Shown piece by piece: positions 42,763 through 55,533 of a DNA stretch of 64,000 nucleotides (position 1 is its first letter; each line of letters starts with the position of its first letter). This DNA comes from Streptomyces graminofaciens (GTDB lineage: Bacteria > Actinomycetota > Actinomycetes > Streptomycetales > Streptomycetaceae). The stretch covers positions 5,486,001 through 5,550,000 of the forward strand of contig NZ_AP018448.1 in the NCBI RefSeq assembly GCF_030294945.1, written 5' to 3'. Both the position numbers and the translations under genes were made by a program. The notes below the pieces were generated by a model, which saw only the letters and a list, made by a program, of their open reading frames with translations, was not told the DNA's origin and made no database searches.

Positions 42763-44163
42763 TCAGAAGAGCTTGCCCGGGTTGAGGATGCCCAGCGGGT
42801 CGAAGACAGACTTCACCGCCCGCTGCATCTCCATGCCCACCGGCCCGATCTCGCGCGCCAGCCATTCCTTCTTCAGCACGCCCACGCCGTGCTCGCCGGT
42901 GATCGTCCCGCCGAGTTCCAGCCCGAGGGCCATGATTTCGTCGAAGGACTCGCGGGCGCGCCGCGACTCGTCGGGGTCCGCCGCGTCGAAGCAGACGGTG
43001 GGGTGCGTGTTGCCGTCGCCGGCGTGCGCGACGACCCCGATGGTCAGCCGGTATTTCTCGGCGACCCGCTCGACGCCCTCCAGCAGCTCACCGAGCCTGG
43101 AGCGGGGCACGCACACGTCGTCGATCATCGTCGTACCCGCCACCGCCTCCAGCGCGGTGAGCGACAACCGCCGGGCCTGGAGGAGCAGTTCGGACTCCGC
43201 CGCGTCGTCCGCCGGTACGACCTGGGTGGCGCCCGCGGCCTCGCACAGCGCCCCGACCGCGGCGAGGTCGGCGGCCGGGTCCGGGGTGTCGAAGGCGGCG
43301 AGCAGCAGGGCCTCGGTGGTCTCCGGCAGCCCCATGTGGGCCAGGTCGTTGACGGCCTTCACCGTCGTACGGTCCATCAGTTCGAGGAGCGAGGGGACGT
43401 GTCCGCCGGCCATGATCCGGCACACCGCGTCACAGGCCGCCGCGGCCGACGCGAACTCCGCGGCGAGCACGAGCTGCTGCGGCGGCTGCGGCCGCAACGC
43501 CAGCACCGCCCGTACGACGATGCCGAGCGAGCCCTCCGAGCCGACGAAGAGCCGGGTGAGGTCGTACCCGGCGACGCCCTTGGCGGTCCGCCTCCCGGTG
43601 GACATCAGGCGCCCGTCGGCGAGGACGACGTCGAGTCCGAGGACGTACTCGGCGGTCACCCCGTACTTCACACAGCACAGCCCGCCGGAGGCCGTGCCGA
43701 TGTTGCCGCCGATCGTGCACATCTCCCAGCTGGAGGGGTCGGGAGGGTAGTAGAGGCCGTGTTCGTTGACCGCGCGGGAGAGGGTGGCGTTGATGACGCC
43801 CGGCTCGACCACGGCGATCCGGTCGACGGGGTTGATCTCGAGAATCCGGTCCATCTTGGTGAGGGACAGCACGACGCAGCCCTCGGAGGCGTTGGCGCCG
43901 CCGGACAGGCCGGTGCGGGCGCCCTGCGGGACGACCGGGACGCGCAGCTCGGTGGCGGTGCGCATGACGTGCTGGACCTGTTCGACGGTCCGGGGCAGGA
44001 CCACGACCGCCGGGGTGCCCGCCTCGCAGAAGCTCGCCATGTCGTTGGCGTAGGAGACCGTGACGTCCGGGTCGGTGAGGACGGCCTCCGACGGCAGGCC
44101 GGCGAGGAGCCGGTCGACCAGGTTGCCGGTCGTCTCGTCGCTCGGTGCTTGGATACGGCTCAT
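42763..44163 (-). CDS. FAD-linked oxidase, glycolate oxidase GlcD / D-lactate dehydrogenase type
   Basis: This 466-residue flavoenzyme has an FAD-binding domain with VPVVPQGARTGLSGGANAS and GNIGTASGGLCCVKYGVT, GSEGSLGIV, and the FAD-oxidase C-terminal cap with GVVAHAGDGNTHP and GTITGEHGVGVLKKEWL, ending LDPLGILNPGK-like (VFDPLGILNPGKLF). It oxidises a 2-hydroxy acid such as glycolate or D-lactate; the exact substrate is unknown. No GlcE/GlcF partner genes adjoin it, so it probably works alone. Confidence 0.9.
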   Translation of the reverse strand: MSRIQAPSDETTGNLVDRLLAGLPSEAVLTDPDVTVSYANDMASFCEAGTPAVVVLPRTVEQVQHVMRTATELRVPVVPQGARTGLSGGANASEGCVVLSLTKMDRILEINPVDRIAVVEPGVINATLSRAVNEHGLYYPPDPSSWEMCTIGGNIGTASGGLCCVKYGVTAEYVLGLDVVLADGRLMSTGRRTAKGVAGYDLTRLFVGSEGSLGIVVRAVLALRPQPPQQLVLAAEFASAAAACDAVCRIMAGGHVPSLLELMDRTTVKAVNDLAHMGLPETTEALLLAAFDTPDPAADLAAVGALCEAAGATQVVPADDAAESELLLQARRLSLTALEAVAGTTMIDDVCVPRSRLGELLEGVERVAEKYRLTIGVVAHAGDGNTHPTVCFDAADPDESRRARESFDEIMALGLELGGTITGEHGVGVLKKEWLAREIGPVGMEMQRAVKSVFDPLGILNPGKLF

Positions 44164-44289
44164 GATCACAGGTTCGCACTCGCGGCCATCGCTGTGAACC
44201 CGGCGACGGATGCGGTCCGGTGCCCGGATGCGGTCGTCGTGACGACGCACCCCTGAGAAGCACTGGCTGCGCCCCGTGCTTCTCGGGCT

Positions 44290-44350
44290 CACGGGAGCCG
44301 TTCTTCTAGGGGCCGGGGCGCGGGGAACTGAGCGACCAGCCCCCCAACAC
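44290..44350. repeat. Dispersed Streptomyces intergenic repeat
   Basis: GGGGCGCGGGGAACTGAGCG followed by ACCAGCCCCCC lies between hpd and the FAD oxidase gene. It is another member of the GCGCGGGGAACTGCGCGA family. Confidence 0.65.
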
Positions 44351-44388
44351 ACACCGGCCCGCGGCTGACGAACTCGGGGCGAACCCCC

Positions 44389-48123
<3,735 letters not shown>

Positions 48124-48127
<4 letters not shown>

Positions 48128-49077
48128 CCGCCTCCGAGGTGGACGCGACGGTTCCGGCGCCGGACGAGACCGGTGCCGTACCCGGCGCGCCGGGCGGGAC
48201 CGGTGCCGTGCCGGGTACGCCGGGCGGGACCGGTGCCGTACCGGGTACGCCGGGCGGGACCGGTGCCGTACCGGGTACGCCTGAGGAGATGCGGGCCGTA
48301 CCGGCCGTACCGGAAAAGACCGCCTGCGCATCCCCCTTCCCCAGGCTGACCTGGCAGAAGCTGACCCTCCTGCCGACCGTCCTGATCGTCGTCCTCCTCA
48401 GCACCTGGCTCTGGTTCCGGCAGGCCGAGCTGGACGCGATCTCCGAGAACGCGCTGTCGAACGGGCAGGTGTGGCAGGCCCTGTGGCAGCACATCGAGCT
48501 GACCGTGATCTCCACCGCCCTCGTGCTGGTCATCGCGATCCCGCTGGGCGTCCTGCTGACCCGCCCGGCGTTCCGCCGGGCCACCCCGGTGGTGATGACG
48601 ATCGCCAACGCCGGTCAGGCGACCCCGGCGATCGGCCTGCTCGCCCTGCTGGTGATCTGGCTGGGCATCGGCAGAACGGCGGCGCTGATCGGCATCGTCG
48701 CGTACGCCGTGCTGCCGGTGCTGTCGAACACGATGGCGGGCCTGAAGGCCAACGACCCGACCCTGCTGGAGGCCGCCCGGGGCATCGGCATGTCCCCGGC
48801 GGGCGTGCTGACCAGGGTGGAGCTCCCCCTGGCCGTACCGCTGATCCTCGCGGGCGTACGCACCGCGCTGGTCCTGAACGTGGGTACGGCGACGCTCGCC
48901 ACCTTCGGCGGGGGCGGCGGCCTGGGCGTCCTGATCACGACCGGGATCACCAACCAGCGCATGCCGGTCCTGGTCCTGGGCTCGCTCCTGACGGTCGCCC
49001 TGGCCCTGCTGGTCGACTGGCTCGCCTCACTGGCGGAGCTGCTGCTGCGGCCTCGGGGGTTGGAGGCGGAGACGTGA
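48124..49077 (+). CDS. OpuC/ProW-type ABC permease, second subunit
   Basis: This 317-residue permease starts at a GTG that overlaps the ATPase stop (GTGA). A repetitive N-terminus (three [10 protein letters not shown] units) precedes six membrane helices. The EAA loop is [20 protein letters not shown]. It forms the second half of the membrane channel. Its stop overlaps the binding-protein GTG by 4 bases. The repeat head has no counterpart in the first permease. Confidence 0.92.
48191..48280 (+). repeat. 30-bp in-frame tandem repeat, three copies
   Basis: Near-perfect 30-base units starting 48191, 48221 and 48251 encode [10 protein letters not shown] in the second permease. Confidence 0.9.
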
Positions 49078-50051
49078 GGCGACGCGGATGGCTGCTGACG
49101 GTGTTGGCGGTTCTTCCGGCGGTTCTGCTCGTGCCGGGCTGTGGGCTGACCAGCGGCTCCCCCATGACGGACGACGTACGACCGGGCTCGATCGGCCGGG
49201 GCAGGCCGCTGGCCGGCGCCGAGCTGACCGTGACCTCCAAGGACTTCACCGAGAACCTGATCCTCGGCGCGATGATGGGCATCGCCTTCCAGGCGGCGGG
49301 CGCGGAGGTGCTCGACCGCACGGGTATCCAGGGTTCCTTCGGCGCCCGGGAGGCGGTCAGAAGCGGTGACGCGGACGCCATGTACGAGTACACGGGCACC
49401 GCCTGGATCACGTACCAGGGGAACAGCACACCCATCGCGGACCCTCGGCGCCAGTGGGAGGCGGTACGGGACGCGGACCTGAGGAACGGCCTGACCTGGC
49501 TGCCGCCCTCCACCCTCAACAACACCTACGCCCTGGCCATGAACCGGACCAACTCCCGGAAGTACGGCACGAGGACCCTCTCCGACGTGTCCCTGCTGTC
49601 GGCGAACTCCCCCAAGGCCGTCACCCTCTGCGTGGAGAACGAGTTCGCCAACCGCGCCGACGGGCTCCCGGGCATGCAGGAGGCGTACGGCATGAACCTG
49701 CCCACCGGGAACATCACCCAGATGGACACCGGGATCATCTACGCCCAGGCGGCCAAGGGCAGCTGCGCGTACGGGGAGGTCTTCACGACCGACGGGCGCA
49801 TCGCGTCGATGGGGCTGGCCGTGATGGAGGACGACCGCAAGTTCTTCCCCAACTACAACGCGGCCCCCGAGATCAACTCCCGGACCTTGAGGCAATGGCC
49901 ACAGATCGCCGACGTACTCGTCCCCCTCACGAAGAAGCTGAACAACGACGTGGCTCGGGGACTGAACGCGAAGGTGGACGTGGACGGGGAGGATCCGCAT
50001 CGGGTGGCGCTGGAGTGGATGGTGACGGAGGGGTTCGTGGAGGTGGGGTGA
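49074..50051 (+). CDS. OpuC-type substrate-binding lipoprotein
   Basis: The 325-residue protein starts at a GTG overlapping the permease stop. The signal peptide ends in lipobox LVPGC (Cys23). The mature part is an OpuAC-like binding protein: LTVTSKDFTENLILGAMMGI, GDADAMYEYTGTAWITYQG and GMNLPTGNITQMDTGIIY. It should capture a quaternary-amine osmolyte and hand it to the two permeases. It ends the operon. Confidence 0.93.
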   Translation: MRRRGWLLTVLAVLPAVLLVPGCGLTSGSPMTDDVRPGSIGRGRPLAGAELTVTSKDFTENLILGAMMGIAFQAAGAEVLDRTGIQGSFGAREAVRSGDADAMYEYTGTAWITYQGNSTPIADPRRQWEAVRDADLRNGLTWLPPSTLNNTYALAMNRTNSRKYGTRTLSDVSLLSANSPKAVTLCVENEFANRADGLPGMQEAYGMNLPTGNITQMDTGIIYAQAAKGSCAYGEVFTTDGRIASMGLAVMEDDRKFFPNYNAAPEINSRTLRQWPQIADVLVPLTKKLNNDVARGLNAKVDVDGEDPHRVALEWMVTEGFVEVG

Positions 50052-50132
50052 GGTGGGGGCTCGTTGAGCGAGACAGGCCCAGTTACAAAGAAAGCCTTGC
50101 AAATGCTTCTTTGCATAGATACCTTTGGACGC

Positions 50133-50738
50133 ATGCCGGAACCCCAACCCAAACCCGAGCGCGTACCCGAACCGCTCAGCGTCCGCTCACTGGACACCCG
50201 CTCCCTGCGCGGCCTCGCGCACCCTCTCCGGATGCGGCTGCTCGGCGCCCTCCGCCAGGGTGGCCCGGCCACCGCGTCACAGCTGGCGGAGAAGTTGGGC
50301 GAGTCCAGCGGCGCGACCAGCTACCACCTGCGCCAGCTCGCCGCGTACGGCTTCGTCGAGGACGATCCGGAGCGCGGGAAGGGGCGGGAGCGGTGGTGGA
50401 AGGCCGCGCATGAGGGCACGCGCATCGACGTCGACCTCTACAAGGACCCGAATCCTGAGGTACGCGGTGCCGTCGACATCCTGGTGCACTCGATCGCGAA
50501 CAACCACACCCAGGAACTCTCCACCTGGCTCGGCACGATGCGGGAATGGCCGGTCGAGTGGGTGACCCACTCCGACCTCAGCGACTTCACGCTCCGGCTG
50601 ACGCCCGCGCTCGCCGGTGAGCTGACCGAGAAGGTCCACGCGCTCATCGAGGAGTACCGCACGCGCGCCACGGCCGACGACCCGGAGGCCGAGCAGGTAC
50701 GCGTCCACACGCACACCTTCCCCATCCGCACGGACTGA
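50133..50738 (+). CDS. ArsR-type winged-helix regulator
   Basis: From the ATG at 50133 the protein has 201 residues. The winged helix spans about residues 20-85: LRGLAHPLRMRLLGALRQGG, ASQLAEKLGESSGATSYHL, FVEDDPERGKGRERWW. No metal-binding Cys cluster is seen, so it is unlikely to be a metal sensor. The C-terminal half is helical and resembles other actinobacterial HTH_20-type proteins. Upstream TTG and ATG codons are possible but less likely starts. It may regulate the small gene behind it or a distant target. Confidence 0.88.
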   Translation: MPEPQPKPERVPEPLSVRSLDTRSLRGLAHPLRMRLLGALRQGGPATASQLAEKLGESSGATSYHLRQLAAYGFVEDDPERGKGRERWWKAAHEGTRIDVDLYKDPNPEVRGAVDILVHSIANNHTQELSTWLGTMREWPVEWVTHSDLSDFTLRLTPALAGELTEKVHALIEEYRTRATADDPEAEQVRVHTHTFPIRTD

Positions 50739-50807
50739 GCACGAGCCGAAAACGGACCGAAACCGGACCGAACACCGACCAGACGCGGACCGAAAGGGGC
50801 CACTCCG

Positions 50808-51017
50808 ATGCTTCCCGAGACCTATCTAGCCCAGCACCACGCCCACGCCGCCGAACTCCGCGCCGAGGCGGACGCCCACCGCCTGGCCGCCGAAGCACGT
50901 GGGCCCGTCGTCGCCGGAGCCCGGCGGCCGCACGGCCTGCGCGTCAGCGTCGGCTGGGCTCTGGTGACCGTCGGACTGCGACTGGCCGGCGCACCCAGGG
51001 TCGCGCCCGCTCCCTAA
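50808..51017 (+). CDS. Small Ala/Arg/His-rich protein of unknown function
   Basis: The 69-residue product begins MLPETYLAQHHAHAAELRAE, has an amphipathic helix, then a mildly hydrophobic GWALVTVGLRLAG segment. It lies 69 bases behind the ArsR-type gene and overlaps the convergent S16 gene by 4 bases. Similar short HHxHAAELRAEA proteins are common downstream of such regulators in Streptomyces. No function known. Confidence 0.65.
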   Translation: MLPETYLAQHHAHAAELRAEADAHRLAAEARGPVVAGARRPHGLRVSVGWALVTVGLRLAGAPRVAPAP

Positions 51018-51814
51018 CAGCTGGGGACCTTGCCCTTGCCCGATTCCAGGGCCACCAGGGCGTTCACCGCGCCCTTCAGGGTCGTCACCGGGATGAGGCG
51101 CAGGCCCTTGGGGAGTTCTGCCTCGGCGTCGGCGCACTCCGCCCTCGGTACGAGGAAGACGGTGGCGCCGTCGCGGCGGGCGGCCTGGGTCTTGAGGGGG
51201 ACGCCACCCACGGCACCAACGTTGCCGGCGTCGTCGATGGTCCCCGTACCGGCGATGACACGGCCGCCGGTGAGGTCACCGCCGCTGCCGTCGCCGTCGA
51301 GCTTGTCGACGATGCCGAGTGAGAAGAGCAGACCGGCGCTGGGGCCGCCGACGTCGGCGAGGCGGAGGGTGACCTTGATGTCACCGGAGTCCTCGCCGAG
51401 GTAGCCGAGGGCCGCCTCGGTCGCGGTGTCCTGGGACTCCTTCATGGCGGCCTCGTTGTGCTTCTGGATCTCCTCGACGGTGTCGCCGGTCGGGTAGACC
51501 GAGTCGCGCGGCATCACCGCCTGATCCTCGCGGAACCAGGCGTCGATCACATCACCGAGGCCGACGCGCGCGTCCGGGCCGGTCGCCTCGATCGTCGTCA
51601 TCCGCAGCTGCCCGGTCGTCGTCCGGGGCTTCGCGCCACTGATCGTGATCACCGGGTCGCCCTTGTTCTCGCCCAGCACATTCGCCGTCATCCCCGGCTG
51701 CGCCACGGAAAACGGCAACGGCGCGAACACCGCCGTGGCAAGCAGCGCCGCGACAGGCAGAGCACACACACCCACGGCAACGGGACGCGAAAGACTGGAG
51801 AGACGAGAGAGCAC
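51014..51814 (-). CDS. Membrane-anchored S16 (Lon-type) serine protease
   Basis: The 266-residue protein has an N-terminal membrane helix (VGVCALPVAALLATAVFA) and an extracytoplasmic domain. The Lon-type Ser-Lys dyad is present: Ser159 in DVGGPSAGLLFSLG and Lys208 in VGGVPLKTQAA. Bacillus YlbL-type relatives contain a PDZ domain; a clear one is not obvious here, although the ~60-residue segment around VGLGDVIDAW could be a degenerate version. Substrates unknown. Confidence 0.85.
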   Translation of the reverse strand: MLSRLSSLSRPVAVGVCALPVAALLATAVFAPLPFSVAQPGMTANVLGENKGDPVITISGAKPRTTTGQLRMTTIEATGPDARVGLGDVIDAWFREDQAVMPRDSVYPTGDTVEEIQKHNEAAMKESQDTATEAALGYLGEDSGDIKVTLRLADVGGPSAGLLFSLGIVDKLDGDGSGGDLTGGRVIAGTGTIDDAGNVGAVGGVPLKTQAARRDGATVFLVPRAECADAEAELPKGLRLIPVTTLKGAVNALVALESGKGKVPSC

Positions 51815-51968
51815 GGAGTCAATCTAACGAACGTGGCTGCGGGCGGTCGTGCCGCCGGGGCGGCACCCGTCCCAAAGAGACCGGCCACTCCCGTGCGACA
51901 CCGGGCAGGCGCCGGTGAGCGAGTCCCACCCCCGCCCAGCCGAAGCCACCGGGCACTACTGCGCCAAG

Positions 51969-52087
51969 CCCAAGCCCGGACCCAAGCCCCGGACCCCGAA
52001 CCCAAGCCCGGACCCGAGCCCCGAACCCAAGCCCGGACCCGAACTCAGCCCCAGATCCGAACCCGAGCCCCAGGCTCAGCCCCAGCT
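51969..52087. repeat. Degenerate AAGCCCGGACCC tandem repeat next to the IclR-gene stop
   Basis: Units around CCCAAGCCCGGACCC and CGAGCCCCGAACCC recur every 12-32 bases. The array ends 15 bases beyond the stop codon of the IclR-family gene. Confidence 0.75.
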
Positions 52088-52101
52088 ACCAGCCACCCCG
52101 C

Positions 52102-52743
52102 TCACCGCAACGCGTCCGCCACCTCCCGAGCCGCATCCATCACCCGCGGCCCCACCCGCTCCGGTATCGCGTCCGCCAGCATCACGACTCCCACACTCCC
52201 CTCCACCCCGGTCACTCCGAGCAGCGGCGCGGCGGCCCCACTGGCCCCGGCCTCCAACTCCCCGTGCGTGAGCGTGTACCCGGGGTCGGCCGCTGACGGC
52301 TGCCGCGCCGAGAGGATGGCCCGTCCGGCGGCCCCCCGGTCCAGCGGATGCCGAAAGCCGGCCCGATAGGCCACGTGGTAGTCCGTCCACGTCGGCTCCA
52401 CGACGGCGACGGCCAGCGCCTCGCTCCCGTCGACGAGTGTCAGATGGGCGGTCGCCCCGATGTCCTCAGCCAGCGACCGCAACGCGGGCAGCGCGGCCTC
52501 GCGTACGAGTGGATGCACCTGGCGGCCGAGGCGGAGTACACCGAGCCCGACCCGGGCACGTCCGCCCAGGTCACGGCGTACAAGAGAGTGCTGCTCCAGA
52601 GTGGCGAGCAGGCGGTAGACAACAGTCCGGTTCACCCCGAGTTTGTTGGACAACTCGGTGACGGTCAGCCCGTGGTCGGTGTCGGCGAGCAGCTTGAGGA
52701 CACGCAGTCCCCGGTCGAGCGTCTGGGAGGTCTCCGCGGTCAC
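52102..52743 (-). CDS. IclR-family transcriptional regulator
   Basis: The GTG at 52743, behind AAGGAG, gives 213 residues. The winged helix (LDRGLRVLKLLADTDHGLTV, NKLGVNRTVVYRLLATLEQH) is followed by the IclR effector domain with SLAEDIGATAHLTLVDGSEA and RAGFRHPLDRGAAGRAIL. The effector domain is slightly shorter than usual (~250 residues in many members). Its target is unknown; no catabolic operon is adjacent. Confidence 0.9.
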   Translation of the reverse strand: MTAETSQTLDRGLRVLKLLADTDHGLTVTELSNKLGVNRTVVYRLLATLEQHSLVRRDLGGRARVGLGVLRLGRQVHPLVREAALPALRSLAEDIGATAHLTLVDGSEALAVAVVEPTWTDYHVAYRAGFRHPLDRGAAGRAILSARQPSAADPGYTLTHGELEAGASGAAAPLLGVTGVEGSVGVVMLADAIPERVGPRVMDAAREVADALR

Positions 52744-52970
52744 GACGCCCACTCCTTCGTGGTGAGGGCGGCGGCCCACGTCGCGGCGGATGCGTCACCG
52801 GTCCCGTTCGGCGACGCGCTACAGAGGGCCGCCGATTGGCTGGGCCCGGATCCCGTCCGGGCGAAGTCGCTTCACGGCTGCGCTCCGCGGCGGCGCTGCC
52901 ACGGGGCGTATGCGTAGCGGGAATGTAAACGAGGCGGTTCGCTCAGCGGAAGACTCCGTCCAGAATCCGG
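52744..52970. other. Intergenic region upstream of the IclR-family gene
   Basis: This gap of 227 bases contains the promoter region of the IclR-family gene and no credible gene. No repeat or hairpin stood out. Confidence 0.4.
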
Positions 52971-53180
52971 TCACTGGCCGGTACGGACTACTTCCTTTTG
53001 TCTCGATATGTGCGGGCGCCCCTCGCCCGGCGTGCACGGCACCCGCACACAGCGCACATGCCCTCGCGCACGCCCGTAGCGCTCTCCGGACACCCACGCG
53101 CACCCCCACACGCTCCCGAGGGCAAGGACGACGGTGAGGACGACGCCGAGGATGACAACTGCCCCGGCCCCGAACGTCAC
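52971..53180 (-). CDS. Small membrane protein translationally coupled to the helicase
   Basis: A GTG at 53180 overlaps the helicase stop (GTGA) and opens 69 codons. MTFGAGAVVILGVVLTVVLA forms, with LGSVWG, one membrane helix, followed by a basic tail with two Cys residues (HVRCVRVPC). The 4-base overlap and clear helix support a real gene, but the tail after ~40 residues looks less constrained. No family recognised. Confidence 0.5.
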   Translation of the reverse strand: MTFGAGAVVILGVVLTVVLALGSVWGCAWVSGERYGRARGHVRCVRVPCTPGEGRPHISRQKEVVRTGQ

Positions 53181-54976
53181 TGCATCCGCGTCGCCCACTC
53201 CTGCACCTTGGCGATCCGCTGCCGCAACTGCCCCGCCGTGGCCTCCGCGCTCGGCGGTCCGCCGCACACGCGCCGCACCTCGGTGTGAATGACACCGTGC
53301 GGCTTGCCGCTCTGGTGGGAGTACGCGCCGACCATGCCGTTGAGCTGTTTACGCAGCTCAAGCAGCTCCTTGTGGGTGACGACCGGCCGCCGGTCGGCCG
53401 GCAGCTCCACGAGATCGGCCTCGGCGTCCGGCTTCTTGCGGCTGTGCGCGATCTGCCGCGCCTGCCGCTTCTGCAGCAGCAACTGCACCTGGTCAGGCTC
53501 CAGCAGCCCCGGAATCCCGAGGTAGTCCTGCTCCTCCTCGCTCCCGGGGTGGGCCTGCATGCCGAACTCGGCGCCGTTGTACATGACCCGGTCGAACACC
53601 GCGTCGGACTCCAGCGCCTCGAACGGCAGCATGTCCTGCTCGCCGGTGTCCTCGTCCTGCTCCCTCTCCGCCTCCTGGAGAAGCTTCTCCTCCTCGGCGT
53701 ACGGGTCCTCCTCGCCCTCCTTCTTCGGCTTGTCGAGGGCGTGGTCCCGCTCCACCTCCATCTCGTTGGCGAAGGTGAGCAGGTCGGGGATGGTCGGCAG
53801 GAACACGGACGCGGTCTCGCCGCGCCGCCGGGACCGCACGAAACGTCCGACGGCCTGGGCGAAGAACAAGGGAGTCGAGATGGTGGTGGCGTACACCCCC
53901 ACGGCCAGCCGGGGCACGTCGACACCCTCGGACACCATCCGCACGGCGACCATCCACCGATCGGTGCTGCCACTGAACTCGTCGATACGGTCCGAGGCCC
54001 CGGAGTCGTCCGACAGCACCAGCGTCGCGCTCGTGCCCGTGATCTCCCGGATCAGCTTGGCGTACGCGCGAGCCGAGTCCTGGTCGGTGGCGATGACGAG
54101 GGCACCGGCGTCGGGGATGCCCTTCCTGACCTCGGTCAGCCGCTGGTCGGCGGCGCGCAGCACACTCGGCATCCACTCGCCGCGCGGATCGAGGGCCGTA
54201 CGCCAGGCCTGGCTGACCGCGTCCTTGGTCATCGGCTCGCCGAGCCGGGCGGCGATCTCGTCCCCCGCCTTGGTCCGCCAGCGCATGTTGCCGCTGTAGG
54301 AGAGGAAGATGACGGGCCGCACTACGTTGTCGGCGAGCGCGTTGCCGTAGCCGTACGTGTAGTCGGCGGACGACCGCCGGATCCCGTCCGTCCCCTCCTC
54401 GTACGTCACGAAGGGGATGGGGTTGGTGTCGGACCGGAAGGGCGTACCGGTCAGCGCGAGCCGTCGAGTGGCGGGCTCGAACGCCTCAAGACAGGCCTCA
54501 CCCCAGGACTTGCTGTCACCGGCGTGGTGGATCTCGTCGAGAATGACCAGAGTCTTGCGCTGTTCGACGCGATTTCGATGCAGCATGGGCCGGACACCCA
54601 CACCCGCGTACGTGATCGCGACCCCGTCGTACTCCTTGCTGAGCGGCCCCGCGCTGTACTCGGGATCCAGCTTGATCCCTATCCGTGCGGCGGCCTCGGC
54701 CCACTGCTTCTTCAGATGCTCGGTGGGCGCGACGACGGTGACCTGCTGCACGACATGGTGATGCAGCAACCACGACGCGAGCGTCAGCGCGAAGGTCGTC
54801 TTCCCGGCGCCCGGGGTCGCGACCGCGAGAAAGTCCCGCGGCTGCTCCTGGACGTACTTCTCCATCGCCCCCTGCTGCCAGGCACGCAGCTTGCTGGCGG
54901 TACCCCATGGGGCACGGCCGGGGAAGGCGGGTGAGAGGTGGTGGCTCGATGTCGAGGAGGCGGCGGTGGTAGTCAC
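53177..54976 (-). CDS. Superfamily-2 DEAD/DEAH helicase
   Basis: From the GTG at 54976 the protein has 599 residues. Motif I is VATPGAGKTTFALTLA, Ia VVAPTEHLKKQW, II ILDEIHHAGD, III LALTGTPFRSD, V RMVSEGVDVPRLAVGVYAT, and VI AQAVGRFVRSRRRGE. An acidic segment (PKKEGEEDPYAEEEKLLQEA) and a helical C-terminus follow, ending in a DUF-type ATHKELLELRKQLN-like region. It resembles the ubiquitous actinobacterial UvrB-like helicase of DNA repair; the precise role is unknown. Confidence 0.9.
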   Translation of the reverse strand: MTTTAASSTSSHHLSPAFPGRAPWGTASKLRAWQQGAMEKYVQEQPRDFLAVATPGAGKTTFALTLASWLLHHHVVQQVTVVAPTEHLKKQWAEAAARIGIKLDPEYSAGPLSKEYDGVAITYAGVGVRPMLHRNRVEQRKTLVILDEIHHAGDSKSWGEACLEAFEPATRRLALTGTPFRSDTNPIPFVTYEEGTDGIRRSSADYTYGYGNALADNVVRPVIFLSYSGNMRWRTKAGDEIAARLGEPMTKDAVSQAWRTALDPRGEWMPSVLRAADQRLTEVRKGIPDAGALVIATDQDSARAYAKLIREITGTSATLVLSDDSGASDRIDEFSGSTDRWMVAVRMVSEGVDVPRLAVGVYATTISTPLFFAQAVGRFVRSRRRGETASVFLPTIPDLLTFANEMEVERDHALDKPKKEGEEDPYAEEEKLLQEAEREQDEDTGEQDMLPFEALESDAVFDRVMYNGAEFGMQAHPGSEEEQDYLGIPGLLEPDQVQLLLQKRQARQIAHSRKKPDAEADLVELPADRRPVVTHKELLELRKQLNGMVGAYSHQSGKPHGVIHTEVRRVCGGPPSAEATAGQLRQRIAKVQEWATRMQ

Positions 54977-55120
54977 GGTCTCCGGGTCTGGTGGGTCGGG
55001 CGGCTCGGCGGCGACGCGGCGAGGACATCTCGCCGACGTATGACAACCGGGCCACCCTACCGGCGCCGAAGCCACGTCAACGCGCGTACGCCACCGACTC
55101 ACCCCGGGATGGGATTCACC

Positions 55121-55486
55121 TCACAGATCACACCACGCTCGGTCCACGTCGAAGCGGAGCCCGACAGATGCCGGTTCATGTGCGGGAAGAACCAAGTGGC
55201 GCACGTCGTCCGCCCTGAGCTGCTTCGCGAGGTTCAGCAGCTCGGTCGGGCAGCGTGAAGCAGGCAGCGTGAAACAGGACGTCAGGACGTCACACGGCCT
55301 CCGGTGCAACTCGGCGCCGGCCTTCAGCACATGCTCGGCCGCCTCGTCGTACAGTCGCCGGCGCTCGCTCACGGCCGCCGTCACCGCGCCGTGCGCCAAG
55401 TCCCGAACACTGCGCCCTTCCGCCTCCGCACGGTCGCGCAGGGCGTCGAGCTCTTCGTCCGTGAACCACAGGTTCAGTTCAGCCAT
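55121..55486 (-). CDS. RHH antitoxin-like protein with atypical C-terminal extension
   Basis: The 121-residue frame begins MAELNLWFTDEELDALRDRA and continues GRSVRDLAHGAVTAAVSE, the layout of small Streptomyces ribbon-helix-helix proteins often paired with a Doc/Fic toxin. Relatives I recall end near ELNRR; here ~57 residues follow (LTSCFTLPASRCPTELLNL...). No toxin gene follows. Either the stop has been lost, or this is a solitary, perhaps decaying, antitoxin. Family membership is inferred from sequence pattern. Confidence 0.6.
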   Translation of the reverse strand: MAELNLWFTDEELDALRDRAEAEGRSVRDLAHGAVTAAVSERRRLYDEAAEHVLKAGAELHRRPCDVLTSCFTLPASRCPTELLNLAKQLRADDVRHLVLPAHEPASVGLRFDVDRAWCDL

Positions 55487-55533
55487 GCCGGGACCGTGGG
55501 GCCCGCATCCATCTCTCCACCACGCGGCACCCA

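Noticed and set aside
53285..54934. Open frame of 549 codons on the + strand
   Set aside because: Antisense to the helicase, which has all superfamily-2 motifs.
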